Assembly: GCA_023374025.1 (NCBI GenBank)
Contig: SIJG01000019.1
Location: 587,403 to 651,402 of the forward strand
DNA: 64,000 bases
Direction: 5' to 3'
Origin: Heterodera schachtii
Taxonomy: Eukaryota > Nematoda > Chromadorea > Rhabditida > Heteroderidae
Below are positions 1 through 12,437 of the stretch, piece by piece. Every line of letters begins with the position of its first letter. Within the stretch, counting starts at the first letter, position 1. A program made the position numbers and the translations under genes. Under the pieces are notes generated by a model. The model saw only the letters and a list, made by a program, of their open reading frames with translations, was not told the origin of the DNA and made no database searches.

Positions 1-3000
1 TTGTACACAATTTACTAATTGTTTTTAAAATAGCATTCGAAGGAAAACAGACATTGCTATTAAATTGCTGTATTGTATAAAAACAAAAAATATATAAAAG
101 TAGCAAATACAAATGAAAAACTAGGAATAAATATAAAATTTATTATAATATTTTGAAATATTGAAAAAATACTATAAAAGAAACAGATTTGACGAAGAAA
201 GGCCCGATCAGAAATTATCTTGTACAATTGATGAACCAGATTTCTTTTTTTGAAATTTGCCTAGTTACTGCTGAGTAATTTATTATCGTATTAAACAAAT
301 AAAAATTAATTTAAAAAGTTTTAACATAATCAAAATAAATAATAAAAATTTTCAAAAAAGAAAAAACATTACTCCCTCTTCCCCCGGACTTATTGGCCAG
401 AGGCTTCGAGTGCCATATTTCGTGTTCCATAACAGGCGAATAAATATCCTTCCAAACCCAATGTGAACGAAAAATGAAAAAAATTAAATAAATAAATTTT
501 ATAAAAATTAGTTAATCTTAAAGTTTTCAATTTAATCAACAAAGTTTTGTTCATATACAATAAAAGTATTCACTTAGGGCCTGGAGCCCAAAAATACAAT
601 TTTTATTTGTTTTCGAGTGATGTCAAGTTTATAAATATATTTAATGAAATAAAAATAATTATTTTGCTAAACTTTGGCAGTCGCACTGATTAAATAAGTG
701 AGGCTACAGGCGTACTCAACACTCGATAAAATAAATTCGACGCAAATAACGGAATAAAACATTAATTGACGAGATAATATTATTTAAAATGAAAATTTAT
801 CCAACAAATAAATTCCCAATTATACCAAAACATTCACCGAAAGTGGTTTTTAAACAAAATTACTTAAAACAAAATAATTTAATGCCTCCTAAAGTGAAAT
901 AAGGAATGCAATATTTTTTGTTTTTATTTATTTTGGAATTTGAATTACAATCGAAATCCGTTAAATTACCTATATGTAATGTTATCACTAATAAAATTGA
1001 AAAAATCAATGTTAAAATTCTAAGAAAAAATTATCTTTAAAAATGATCAAAAATACTTTCTGTATTAATAATCAAATAAATTTTTAAATTAATAATGAAT
1101 AAATTTAGTCATTCATAAAAGCTTGAAGAGAAAATAAAATATATGAAATAATCGAACTTTTTAAATAACATATATGTATAAAATAATTCATTACTATTTT
1201 AATTTCCTTCAATACGGAATGACGCTCAATAAAATTCAAAAAGATATTCAATCAAAATAATACAAATCAATCAAAAAGGTTTGATCAACCTTTCGTAAGA
1301 TGGCGGCGCAACAACAATTGTCATAACAAATTAATAGTACAAAATTAATTAAAATGATGTAAATAACAAAACAAATAAAAAAAAGTAATAAAATTTATAA
1401 AAAAATTTTACATTCAATAAAATATCTATATATTTTATTTTACAATCAGTAATAAGAAAAAACCAAATGAAATAAAGTCCTTATAAAATCATATTAAAAA
1501 GAATAAATCCATGTTTATATTATATGAAAATGACACACTTCGAAATTTATAAACGCTTATTGAACAACTAATAAATAACTTTAATTTAATTTCTAATATA
1601 CTGATTATTAAATTATTAATTTTTCATTTTCATTAAAATTTTATTTATAATGTAAATATTATAAAAATTCAATGAAACAATGCTGTCCCGTTTTGCCAAT
1701 TAAATGTCCAAAACCATGAAAATTAAATTTCAGTGTTGCCATAAACATAAAGAGCAAACACGAAAACAAGTTGAAAGAATGCTCTAATTGAAACGAGGAT
1801 ACCAAAATTAAAAATTAGCAATACAAAAAAAAAGAAAAACAATGAATTTTATTTAACTTATTTGAAAAAATAATTAAACAAAAGTAAAATTAAAACAAAA
1901 TAAATACAATATAATTATTACTATTACTAAAAAAATGAGAATAAAATAAAAAAACAAAATTTTTTAAATAAAATGCATGAAATGAAAATTTTAAAATAAT
2001 CGAATAAATCATGCTAAGTATAAAACTGCTTAAATTATGATTGGCCGCCAAGAGAAATGTAAAAAGAAGAATAAATATATTCTTTTTATTTAGTATTCTT
2101 CAAAAAGATAATATTGACCAGAGCGTCCATGGATAAGAAGAAAAAACTGCTGGGTACACTTATAATAATAATAAAAAAGATATGAATAAAAGTAAAAACT
2201 TTGAGCTTTAGAAGAAGAACAAAATTGTTGTCCTCAGAAATAATATAAAAGAATTTAAAAATCATGGTTTTTAAATTAATTAACGGATAAATGAGATAAA
2301 AAGAATTCAATAAATATTTTAATATTCTAATTAAAAAATAATAATTAGATCAAATTTATAAAAAAGTAAAATAATTTTAATCAAAAATAAGAATTTAATT
2401 TATCAATAAATCAAATAATTCCATTTAATACTAAAGGTTGTTTGTTTTATTTTGAATTGATATAAAATTTTTTTGTTTTAATTTGAATTGATATAAAAAA
2501 TTAACAAAAATGAATAAATTTAAAAAACAAAATTTCATTCATTTACTTTATTAAAAAGGAAATAAAAAAAACGTTCATTTAACAAAAAAAATGTCGAATA
2601 AAGCGCTAAAATGGCATATACTTATAAATTAACAAATTAGAAAAAAAAAAAACTAAATAGTAAATTACAAAAAAAAATATATATTAAATGTAATTAGTAA
2701 TTAAGAAAAAAATGAAAGCACTTATAATTGTATATTCATTTACAAAAATAATTAATAATCAAATAGATTAAATTAAAAAGATCAGTGTACTAAAATATGC
2801 TGACGAAAAGATTAATTTAAGTGGAGCCGGAAATTGAGTGTATGTAAAGCCTGCATAGAGTGGAAGAATAATTATAATATGAATTTTTTAATTGAGTAAA
2901 TTTATAGTTATGAAAATAATTATAAAGGGAAAAAATTTAATAATTTTAATTAAAAGAAGTAAACAAAATATATCTTAAAATGTTTTAAAAAAAATTAATT

Positions 3001-3265
3001 TAAAATTTTAGACACCATTTAATTTGTAGATCAACAAGATCTGAATAAAAAAAATTCAACAAGCACTCAACATAAACTTACGCTACGCTTCCAAATGTGA
3101 AAACAGCAAATAAGAAACCAACAGAAAAAATGAAACCTTAAATAGAAAATTAATATAAAGATATATATAAATAATATTATATATTAATTACCTTGATATA
3201 TTGCTAAATTTACAATACCTTTTATAACATTGAATTAACTCATTTTATTAATAACAATTTAAATT
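1..3265. other. AT-rich intergenic DNA, A-rich on the given strand
   Basis: No convincing gene is visible. The plus strand is dominated by A-runs, unlike the T-rich sequence that follows. Two less AT-rich blips stand out. About 380-470 the minus strand can be read as a short exon-like stretch. At 1276-1294 there is a small hairpin with 7-nt arms (AAAGGTT and AACCTTT). The longer open frames here, such as 2086-2310 on the minus strand, consist of Phe/Ile/Leu/Lys codons expected from AT-rich DNA. Confidence 0.6.
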
Positions 3266-3409
3266 ATGAACAATTTGACAACAATTTTCGGCGAATTCTT
3301 CGATGACTTCTTCTCCCCTGAGTGCAGCAAAGACCCAAGAAATAACCGAGTTTACTTTGAACTCGGATGCATTTTAAATTTAAAAAGGTTTATCATTGAA
3401 AAAATATAA
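3266..3409 (+). CDS. Small ORF or exon of unknown function (47 aa)
   Basis: This is an ATG-to-TAA frame with codon content unlike the flanking AT-rich DNA, rich in Phe, Asp and Glu with two cysteines. The first two thirds (3266-3375) are clearly less AT-rich than the surroundings; the tail is AT-rich again. It could be one exon of a decayed gene, since a GT follows an AAAAG near 3387, or a chance frame. I recognise no family. Confidence 0.2.
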   Translation: MNNLTTIFGEFFDDFFSPECSKDPRNNRVYFELGCILNLKRFIIEKI

Positions 3410-4814
3410 CAACCAAGTAATTAATTAGTAATTCGTTATTTAATTCAGGAATAAACAACCTTTTATATAAGCAGATATATTAAATTATTTACATCAGAAT
3501 TGCTTCTTCAAAATCTATGTATTTTATTTTCTTGTGATTCCTTCATTTCGCTTCAAACATAACTGTTTCATAAATTATTTTTGATCTGTGAAATTATTTA
3601 TATTTATAATTTTATTATGTCATTAGCAGCAGTTCCAAAAGAAATGTCTTGGATAAATTTATTAGTTTTTACTTTAAGGCATCTTTAGGGTATATTAAAC
3701 TAAAGATATTTTTTGCCATCATAAATGACTCTGTATTTACGAGATCTAAGAGAATGCACTAGAATAACTTATTTTATTCGGCTTTTCACATTCATGTCAT
3801 GTCATTTTAGTTCTTGCTTTCGCTTAAGTTATATTCAAGCTTATGTTGTATATATATATATATATAAATATATCAAATTTTTATAATCTATACTATAATA
3901 ATATTTTTAGTTAATTTCAATAATTTTTCTCTAGCAATGCGGCGGAATTTTTTCGTCTTTATTGCAATCTTCCTCTCAGATGCATATGTTTTAATAATTG
4001 TAAATTTATTTTTTTTCTAGCATCACAGTTTTTTATTTAATTTTGGTTTTATATTATTTTAATGAGAAATTATTAATTTTTCCTATTATCAATATTTATT
4101 TTTGTATAAACATTTTCTTTACAATAATAATAATATAAAAATTTTTCTAACCATATTATTAAGATATAAGAAATGAATTATTATGTTTTATTTTTGCAGT
4201 TTATTTCCTATTTAATTTTTATGATGCAAAATGTATATCTCTCTTATTTTAATTATTTAATACATTGAAATTTGTTTAATTAATGCATTTTTGTACTTGC
4301 GAAATGCAGGTCATCGCCATTTCTTGCTATGTTCAGCAAAATAATTAATAGTTTTCCATTTAACATTTTTTTCTATTAAAGAAGAATAAGATGTAATGTT
4401 CTGTTATGTATACTTTTTTTCATTTATATTTGCTTTAGTTATAATTTTCTGCTTAAACTATATATATTATATTTTTAATTATTAAATGAATAAATTTGGA
4501 ATTCTTTTTTATTATATGTATTTCTTATTTATCCATAATGTCCTCTTTTGTTGATTGACGTACAAATTATTCAACTCTTTCCCTAATTGATTAAATTGCT
4601 CTTCGGTAATTTCTGTTAATTGAGTTTTGTGAGTAATCTTTTTTGCTATATTATGCGCACCAATTTTGTGATGCTGCTTCATTTTAAATTAACCTTGCAA
4701 ATATAATAATTTTTGCAATAAATTTTAAATTCACATTGAGTACATTTCAAAGTTAAAAGGTTTTTATTATTTTTATGCTTTACTCGCTATCACAGTTGCA
4801 AGCAATTCAGATTA
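3410..4814. other. AT-rich intergenic DNA with a (TA)n tract
   Basis: T-rich sequence without a supportable gene. A TA dinucleotide run lies at 3849-3866. The plus strand turns from A-rich to T-rich just upstream, and stays mostly T-rich for the rest of the window. Confidence 0.6.
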
Positions 4815-4820
4815 GGTGCT

Positions 4821-5027
4821 ACGACAATTGCGGACCGGCAATTGCGGACCGGACATTTGCGGACGACAATTGCGGACGACAATTGCGGACAGTACTTTTG
4901 CGGACGACAATTGCGGACGACAATTGCGGACAGTACTTTTGCGGACGACAATTGCGGACGACAATTGCGGACAGTACTTTTGCGGACGACAATTGCGGAC
5001 GACAATTGCGGACCGTACTTTTGCAAA
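4821..5027 (+). repeat. Left-arm tandem array of the foldback element
   Basis: Tandem copies of a 13-bp motif around CAATTGCGGACGA are organised into a 41-bp higher-order unit that ends in AGTACTTTTG. The matching right-arm array (5939-6104) has fewer copies and a different order, so the arms have changed copy number independently. All open frames here, in either strand, are artefacts of the repeat. Confidence 0.9.
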
Positions 5028-5276
5028 AAAATTAACTGGAAGGATGTGCCTCGTCAGTACGATCCCTTCCGTATTACAAGTTCAAAAACCTAAGTGTGTT
5101 TCGGCCCTTCCGTAGACACACCAAATAAGAAAGCTCACAGCAATAAATTAATAAATAACAAATAGAAAGCACAAATTAAGGAGAAAAAAGCAAAGCATAG
5201 AATGATAAAGCTATAATATGTTTATTTTATTGGCTTGCTGAAGACCCAACAACAGCTTCTACGATATCACAAAAAA

Positions 5277-5660
5277 TTATTGGCCCCAATTATCGATGTC
5301 GTTTCTCGCTAGTCTATATTGTAAAGCTCTAAGATGGTCTAAATAATGTTGATCGGTCGGTTCTTCAATCTCATCGAATACCATTACCGTTCGTTTAATT
5401 GCTGCATCATTTTATCTATACTTTTTTGCTCTTGGTCGAAGATTTATCCCCCGTGTGTTGTCAACTTCATATTCTCTTAATCTATCTGTTACAATTCTTT
5501 CTTCGCTTTTTAAGACATTAATGAGCGTTTAAGATTTTTATATTAAAATCTTAACACATTTTTACCGTGATAGAGGGGGATGTTCTTTGCCAAATTGTCT
5601 TCTCAATGCCAAATGAAAGGCTTCTTGTGCGTTGTTCGTACGTGCCAGATTTCCAATGGA
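5277..5660 (-). pseudogene. MULE-type transposase C-terminal remnant
   Basis: On the minus strand, before a GT donor-like site at 5565, a frame reads RTNNAQEAFH followed about 13 residues later by HPP. This matches the conserved TNN-VE-FH block and the HP motif at the end of MULE catalytic domains in invertebrates. After an AT-rich gap a second segment resembles the C-terminal tail of the same proteins, with KKYR near its middle and a YLDHL helix near its end. That segment has an in-frame TAA right after KKYR and ends at the TAA at 5277-5279. The whole N-terminal and most of the catalytic region are absent, so it cannot be an active transposase. It sits exactly between the foldback arms. Assignment rests on motif memory, not a search. 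Confidence 0.6.
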
Positions 5661-5938
5661 AAAAGTCTTGAGTTATTTTTGTGTTCATAAGTTGTATTTG
5701 TAGAAGCTGTTGTTGGGCCTTCAGCAAGCCAATAAAATAAACATATTATAGCTTTATCATTCTATGCTTTGCTTTTTTCTCCTTAATTTGTGCTTTCTAT
5801 TTGTTATTTATTAATTTATTGCTGTGAGCTTTCTTATTTGGTGTGTCTACGGAAGGGCCGAAACACACTTAGGTTTTTGAACTTGTAATACGGAAGGGAT
5901 CGTACTGACGAGGCACATCCTTCCAGTTAATTTTTTTG

Positions 5939-6104
5939 GCAAAAGTACGGTCCGCAAAAGTACGGTCCGCAATTGTCGTCCGCAAAAGTACGGTCCGCAA
6001 TTGTCGTCCGCAATTGTCGTCCGCAAAAGTACGGTCCGCAATTGTCGTCCGCAATTGTCGTCCGCAATTGTCCGGTCCGCAATTGCCGGTCCGCAATTGT
6101 CGTA
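5939..6104 (-). repeat. Right-arm tandem array of the foldback element
   Basis: Reverse-complement counterpart of the array at 4821-5027, containing CCGCAATTGTCGT and CAAAAGTACGGTC modules. It is shorter than the left array. Confidence 0.9.
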
Positions 6105-8055
6105 CCGCCAAATATTATTGTTAGCCAATAAAGCAGATCAAATTTTTTTATTTCCTTTATTATGTATTTTTATACTTTTTATGAAATAAATGATTTATAC
6201 CCGATATATTCTTTCTGGGTCGGCTTTTATCGTTAAATACCGTTTCTTTCTTTTATTAATATAAATTTAAGATTTCGATTTTTTTTAATAATTCTCTTTC
6301 TTTTTGTTAATCAATTAATATATTAAATTCGGCTTTTTTTGTTAAAAAAAATTTATTACGAAGTTTTATTTTATGCTAATGTTAACATAGTATTTAGTTA
6401 ATAAACATTTGTGTTTAATTTTGTTCTATTTTAATAACATAAACTGCTGCTATTAAGTGAAAATGAAAAAGAAAGATAGTTTTTATTTTTTTATACAATT
6501 CTTATTATTTTTGAATTTGCATTCTTAAATTTTATAATTTTAACATGTATTCTCCATAGAGTTTAGCATATGCTTTTTCGAGTAAGTTTTGCTAAAACAA
6601 GGTCTAGATAAAATTAAATTTATTTATATAATAAAATTTAAATGTATAACATTTTAAATGATTTATATATTAATTCTTTTTTTGAATTTTGAATTTTTTA
6701 TCATTTTTTATTTATTTTTTATTATATTTAATTTTAAAGAATTATTTAGAGTGCAATAATTTTGTTATTTATTAAAAATTCGAAATTTTAATAAAAGATA
6801 TAATTTATAATTTCTTATTTGAAATATTGAGACCTAATTTTTAATTTTTTTAGTTGTGTGTTGTTTCATCTTAATTTAATTAAATATTTTTTCATTATAT
6901 ATTTGCTCATACTTTTCGTAATTATCTTTTCAATTTTCAGTTATTTTATAAAAAATGTTAAATTCAATTTTTTTAAATATATTTTTACTCTATTTTTTGA
7001 TTATTTTTCTTTTCATTTTTAATTTCTCATCATCATAAAATGTAAATGAATGCCGCTTGCTTTCTTATGAAGGTTTTAATACAATTTCAAAAACTGACAT
7101 AAACCATTTGAAACAAAATATTTAATGGGAAAAAATACACTTTAAAGAGAAGATTCTGTTCTCATTGATATATCTTTTCGTGAACATAATCCGTTATGAA
7201 TTTTAAAAATGAATTCACGAAAAAAATATTTACCATGTTGCATGCCTTAGAGGTATCCCTCCTTTCGTAGGCCTATAACTTTTTTAGTATACACCCTATT
7301 AAAACAGCCTTCGCAATTGATGATATGTATACGCCATAGTAAGGTGAATTCTATTTTTTATACATTACGTTTTCACTTTTTGTACAATAATATTTATTAT
7401 ATATATAAAAGTTTACTTATTTCAGCTTTTCATTATTAAACATAAGCAATTTAAAAGATAATTTCATTTGCAGAAAGATCATACAATAAATTTTTTAACT
7501 TGGATGCTTTTTCTAAATTATTTCTATATTTTTTTACATATTTTACATTTTCAACAATCTAAATATTTTTACACTTTTTGTTTATATTATTTACTAATTT
7601 TATAAATCGCTTTATATACATGAACTCATAAGAAATTTTAACAAATTTTTGTAATAAGGTAGACTCAATTATATATTATTTTTTAATAACAGCTAGAGGT
7701 GTCTATATGGCAATTTGCCAGGAATTTTAGTGGCAAAGAAGATATTTTTAGCTTTCCATATGATAAAATATTCTCAAAAACATTTTAAAAATATATAAAC
7801 TCGGTCGGTCATTGGTCATCATTAGGATTTGCTCCATTTGACTCTGTTGCTCAATTTGCAAAACATTAAATAATTTTTATAATATTTTTATACTAATATA
7901 AACAATGGAAATATATATTTTTATGAATTCCATTTTTCTGGTCATTGGCATTTGCCAATTTGTGTTTTGTATTTTATAATATTTCCGTTAATTTACATTT
8001 GACTTTGATGGTCACTTTATTAATTAATAATATAAACAATGGAAGATATAAAATA

Positions 8056-8120
8056 AAGAGTAAGAGAGAGAGAGATAACAGAGAGAAAAGGGAGAGAGAA
8101 AGAGAGACAAAAGAAAGATT
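8056..8120 (+). repeat. GA-rich polypurine tract
   Basis: About 65 nt of almost pure purine, mostly GAGA and AAAG steps. It explains the Arg/Glu-rich open frame at 7945-8130, which is rejected as a gene. Confidence 0.85.
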
Positions 8121-8400
8121 GAAAAAATAACCATAAAAATACAAAATTTGAACTATTTGACGGTGAAAAATTGCGCATTTTTAATGAAGTTATAAAAATG
8201 AATGGAAAATGAAAATTAGCGACAGAAGAATTTCTAAGTATTTGACTTTCTTATTCCATTCGTAATTTCCAAAAAATCATTAAAATTTTGCAGAAAATGC
8301 CTTCGAATTATGCAATTGAACTAATAAAATTCAAAAATACATTGCGTTTCACCTTAACTTTATAAGAAATTCAATTATGTATGTTTATTAATTTAAATCA

Positions 8401-8510
8401 GAGTTCCCAAGTGTCCTGATTTTTCAGATTTGTCCTGAATTGTAGGGTACCTATCTGAAAAATCAAAAATGTCCTGAATTTTCAGATTGTCCTGAATTTT
8501 GAGTTCTCCA
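8401..8510. repeat. Short hairpin repeat
   Basis: Four copies of GTCCTGA lie within about 90 bp. Arms TGATTTTTCAGAT (8417-8429) and ATCTGAAAAATCA (8453-8465) are a perfect 13-bp inverted repeat. The block is bounded by GAGTTCCCA and GAGTTCTCC. It is possibly a very small MITE, but the boundaries are not certain. Confidence 0.5.
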
Positions 8511-11450
8511 ATGAAAATATAAAAAGTGCGATATGTTGTAAACCAAATTTTATGAATGGAGTCTTTTTAAAAAATTTTAATAAAATTTGCAGTAAAATTT
8601 TTTGACAATTTTGGTACTTTTCTGTTTTGGGGTAATAACACACGTAAATTTAAACAAAAAAATCAACATAATGCGCACAAATTCGCACAATCATTTTGAC
8701 GAAATCTCATTTAATTAAGCTGCTACAAACAATAAAAATTGTCTATTTTTAAATAATTTTATTTAACTTTGATCGTTTTAATTTTTTCAATGAGCAATTT
8801 AAAGTTTTTGTAGTAATTTTAATTTCAATACATTCTTCGGTTAACATTGTAATATTTAAAATTTATAATAAGACAAAAAAGAATATTAAATGGTGCATAA
8901 TCTATTGCTAAAAGAAAAAGAGAACAATAAAAATGGGCGCAGGAATTTTTTTTTAGCTATTTTCAATTTTTGATATGTTCATGTAAGGGTGATAAATTTT
9001 TGAAAATGAAAATCCTGGCTAAACCCTTACAAAGTAACCCCAACTTTTCAAGATTTTTTGGTTTTTATAAAAAGAACTAGTAAAGATTATTTCGAGATCC
9101 CGACTTTGTGGCTCGGAAAGGATCCGCATGGAAAATACTTTCATTTATTTGCCTGTTCATTAAAATTGTATTTGAAAATAAAAATAAATGAAATATTTTT
9201 TTTATAAATCAATTATTTCTTCGCAAAATTTTCTTTTATCCATTATCTTAAGAATAATTAAGTTATTACATTTTTTTTGTTTCTATTAATTTCTTTTAGG
9301 AATCTACTTTTCATTTTATTTTTAGTGTTTTAAAAGTTTAATAAGTTTTTTTATTTAAATAAAACTTTTAATAAATCTAAAATTATATTTTTTCTTTTCC
9401 ATTTCATATTAATTTCCATTTTAAATTTAAATTAATTTATTTGTTGATTGTATACCAAAATTATTTAGTTTATTCTCATGTATTTCTTTTCATTGAAGTT
9501 GCGTTGACGTTGGCACCCTGTTTTCTATATTAATAATTGCATTTTTCTTCGAAGGATTTACCAAATTTTGTAATTTCCCCGGTGGCTCGTCTCAGTGACC
9601 TAAAAAAAATGTTGTTTTTTGATCACATTAGTTCAATTTATAGTTTTAGGCGGTGCCGATTTCGGAGGTTTTAAAGACTCATAACTTTAGTCAATTCTTT
9701 TTTGTCCAAAAATTTGAGCAATATTTTCCAATTTAAGTTTATTTATATGCACTTTTAAAATATACAATTAATAATTATTATCAATTTCTGTTTCCTGTCA
9801 TGTATAATTTTGTTGTTCATCTATATTTTGTACTTTTATATCTCTTAATTCAAATAAATAACTTTTTTGGGAAATAATAATACAATATAAATAAAAATTA
9901 TTTTGAGATTATCTTTTATTAACATTGTGTTTTGATTTTTATATGGCACGCTTAACTTGACCGCGATTATAATAAAGTCACTTTACAAACCAATTTCTAA
10001 TTAAATACAATTAATTTTTTAGATATTCGTTTTTGTTTTTTGTATTAATTAAGTATTTTTTTATATATAATTTGTCAGATTAAATATTATTTCTATTATA
10101 CTATACATTTTAATAATTGTTCATTAGCTCATACAAAAATAATAAGATATTTAATTTAACAAATATTTTCATATATATGTAAAGAATTATTTAAATTTTA
10201 ACAAATTATTTACATTATATATTTTACATTACATATATTCTTTTATGTAAAGCCAAATTTTCATTCATTTATATATATATTAAATTTAAACTGATTTTCA
10301 CGAATATTTGATTAAGTAATTGTAGAAGCAATTATTTCTGCAATTATTTTATTTTTTCTTTGATAAGGAAATAAAAAATTGTATTATCTTTATACAAATA
10401 ATATTGTCTCAATTCTTTTAATAAAATAAAAATATTTTTAAAAAATAAGTATTTTATTTACATTAGCATACAGTTGCTAACAAATAAGCAATTTGAAAAT
10501 ATTAAACAAATTTAATTATAAGAAAGCTTTTTAATAAATTAATTTTTGCATTTATTCGGCGAAATTTAAGTAAATAATATATTAACTAAGTCAATATTGC
10601 GGAGTCTCGAAAGGCACTTCTGACCGGGATATAATCTATTCGATTTTTCATATTATTGTGATGAATATGTATTTTGCTACAAATCGTATTTGAATGATTG
10701 CTCTACTACTCGTCCACGAAAATGAACTAATCCAAAAACTGTTTATTTTCTGGAAACTCTATTGACCTTGGAATTTATTTGTATTTTGTAATAATTTATG
10801 TGCTATATCTATCTGTCACTTCAAAAAATCATTTTCTATTAAGAATTTTTTTATATCTTCCCCTGTGTTACTGTAATATCACTAAAAATGTTAATTTATT
10901 GAATATTTCCCGATTTTTTGGTCTTTTTAAATATAGTTTATTTAAAATGTTAAGATTTTGAATCTATGTTTAATCTATTTATTTACATTGTGTTTGGTTT
11001 AATTGCTATTTTATTTTAATTAAATTCAATATTTCCCAAATTTCTTACTTTTTGCATTTTAATTTTATCTATAATTATATATATAGTGTTCTTATTAGGT
11101 ATTTATTGAAATGAATACTGTTATATTTTTATTTTCAAATTGCTCAATAAGCATATAAATCGGTGTAATTAAATTAATTATGCTTTGAATTTAAAAAAGT
11201 TACGCATTTCTTTCAAGATAAGAACAGCATATAATTGTTTGTTATAATTTTTCTAATAATTAAAACAGCTATTTCTAATATTAAAAAATATATAATTGTA
11301 ATTGTTTGAATTCTCTATTATTATTTGATTTTATACATTTAAATGATTTATGTTTAATAATATAAAATTGCTAAATAATCAACCAAAGTACGTAAATTAT
11401 GTTTTTTTATAATTTAATAGAAATAAATTTGCTTTTATTTTTTGCGTTAT

Positions 11451-11459
11451 ATTTTACAG
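11451..11459 (+). promoter_or_regulatory. 3' splice or trans-splice acceptor before small nuclear protein gene
   Basis: ATTTTACAG lies 16 nt upstream of the ATG at 11476, after a T-rich run. In nematodes this arrangement is typical of a spliced-leader acceptor. A cis intron joining an upstream non-coding exon cannot be excluded. Confidence 0.45.
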
Positions 11460-11475
11460 ATTTACCGAAAAAATT

Positions 11476-11739
11476 ATGCCTCAAAGCCCGTCCCCTAAAA
11501 AGGCAAAAGTTGACCAACGAGCTCTCTGGAAAATCTTCAAGGGCAAGTACATGCTGGCAATTTATCTCTGCGACGATGACTGGCGAAAACTGTACGAGAA
11601 CAAAGAGAAAGTTAGACGACTAGAGGACGATGACAATGTGACCCTTAGTTTCCAAATGTGTGAGGATTGTGCACGCGTGAATTGCAACGCAACTGACATA
11701 ATGGCGCCACCGAAGAAACGAAAGATCGAGAAAGCTTAA
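11476..11739 (+). CDS. Small basic nuclear-type protein, unknown function (87 aa)
   Basis: A complete ATG-to-TAA frame, with codon use far less AT-biased than the surroundings. The protein has a basic N-terminal patch (PSPKKAK, residues 6-11) and a classical nuclear-localisation-like motif near the C-terminus (PPKKRK, about 78-83), so a nuclear location is likely. Between them lie an acidic/basic helix-forming stretch and a short cysteine cluster (C62, C65, C70). An acceptor-like site lies 16 nt before the start and AATAAA lies at 11779-11784, about 40 nt after the stop, which makes a compact transcription unit. The next gene-like sequence begins about 195 bp downstream on the same strand, close enough for a nematode operon. 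I do not recognise the family. Coding status is supported by composition, splice acceptor and poly(A) signal. Confidence 0.6.
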   Translation: MPQSPSPKKAKVDQRALWKIFKGKYMLAIYLCDDDWRKLYENKEKVRRLEDDDNVTLSFQMCEDCARVNCNATDIMAPPKKRKIEKA

Positions 11740-11778
11740 ACACTTCATAATTTATTGTTTTTTAATGCTTATCTCTTA

Positions 11779-11784
11779 AATAAA
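11779..11784 (+). terminator. Poly(A) signal AATAAA
   Basis: Canonical hexamer about 40 nt downstream of the stop codon of the 87-aa gene. Confidence 0.5.
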
Positions 11785-11934
11785 TCGTACCCATTTTGCG
11801 CAATGATTGGGTGTGAATGACCGTAGCGGAGTGGGTTGGGTTTGTTTTGGTGTTTTTGTTTCAATCTCGACTCATTCCCCCCACACCATCCCGTCTCGTC
11901 CAATTTTCAACGAAGAACAACTCCTGCCACCGAA

Positions 11935-12437
11935 ATGGAAGCTAATTCGGGATCTTTGTCGGCTTCATTGCAAGCAGTGAAGCGGAAATTGGCACTCTGA
12001 AGGAAATGCTGAAGCTGCAGAATGAAAAAATGAAGGATGTGCGGCACCGTTTTGTCAACTTCCGCTCCCGGCTAGACCAGCTTGAGGCCTGGGCGAGCGA
12101 CATAAGCTGTTAATTGCACCATTTTTTAATTATTACGGTATGTTTTAGAACAAGCAAACGCAATTTGTGCGTCCCGACACACGCAAACGCGTGTTGTTGG
12201 ACGATTCACCAGAAATACCGGCAACATCAAATGCTGCTGCTTCCGGTAACTTTTTTTTGATTGGTTATCAATTTGACATTTCTGACTTTATCCCTTACTT
12301 TAGGTACACACCAACAATTCTTTCAAGAAGAATTTTTTGAGGTCAAACTCAAAAAATTCATGAAAGAAAAGTTGGAGGAGTCGAAGGTGTGCGCGGAATT
12401 CGCAATTGCAGCGGCTGAGCGGAAAAAAATACACTAA
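11935..12437 (+). pseudogene. Three-exon small gene with coiled coil, frame disrupted
   Basis: An ATG at 11935 opens a Ser-rich frame that stops after 21 codons. A frame displaced by two bases then carries a clear Leu/Lys/Glu coiled coil (about 11976-12108, including EAEIGTL). A 40-nt intron-like gap (12109-12148, GTTAAT to TTTTAG) precedes a second exon (12149-12245) with RKRVLLDD and a Ser/Ala-rich end. A second intron (12246-12303, GTAACT to ACTTTAG) joins in phase to a third exon ending in a Lys/Glu-rich helix at the TAA at 12435-12437. Exons 2 and 3 join cleanly. Exon 1 needs a frame change, and its join to exon 2 would create a stop. It is therefore a recent pseudogene, a miscalled sequence, or a gene whose first exon I have misplaced. 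Function unknown; the coiled coil suggests a structural or oligomerising protein. Confidence 0.5.

Larger units (their letters stand above)
4815..6109. mobile_element. Foldback-type DNA transposon related to MULEs, 1.3 kb
   Basis: Two long inverted arms, 4815-5262 and 5700-6109, are nearly perfect reverse complements and flank about 437 bp of unique DNA. The outer part of each arm is a tandem array built on the motif ACAATTGCGGACG. In the left arm three copies of AGTACTTTTG recur at an exact 41-bp period (4891, 4932, 4973). Long inverted repeats made of tandem repeats are typical of foldback elements. The middle holds a minus-strand remnant resembling the C-terminus of MULE-type transposases, so the element probably descends from a MULE. 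No clear target-site duplication is seen: 8-bp flanks TCAGATTA and AAATATTA agree at only 5 positions. The left end begins GGTGCT, as do the hAT-like MITEs at 13.7 and 47.5 kb, which may be coincidence. Confidence 0.85.
6110..11450. other. T-rich intergenic DNA with minor repeats
   Basis: No supportable gene in more than 5 kb. Visible features are two short palindromes of related sequence (TGGCAATTTGCCA near 7709 and TTGGCATTTGCCAA near 7947), a GA-rich tract and a hairpin repeat listed separately. The longer open frames are AT-rich low-complexity or translate the GA tract. Confidence 0.6.

Noticed and set aside
4775..5115. Several overlapping open frames on both strands
   Set aside because: They translate the 41-bp tandem array of the foldback element in all frames; the mirrored frames at 5847-6189 have the same cause.
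7945..8130. Arg/Glu-rich open frame
   Set aside because: Translation of a GA-rich polypurine tract.
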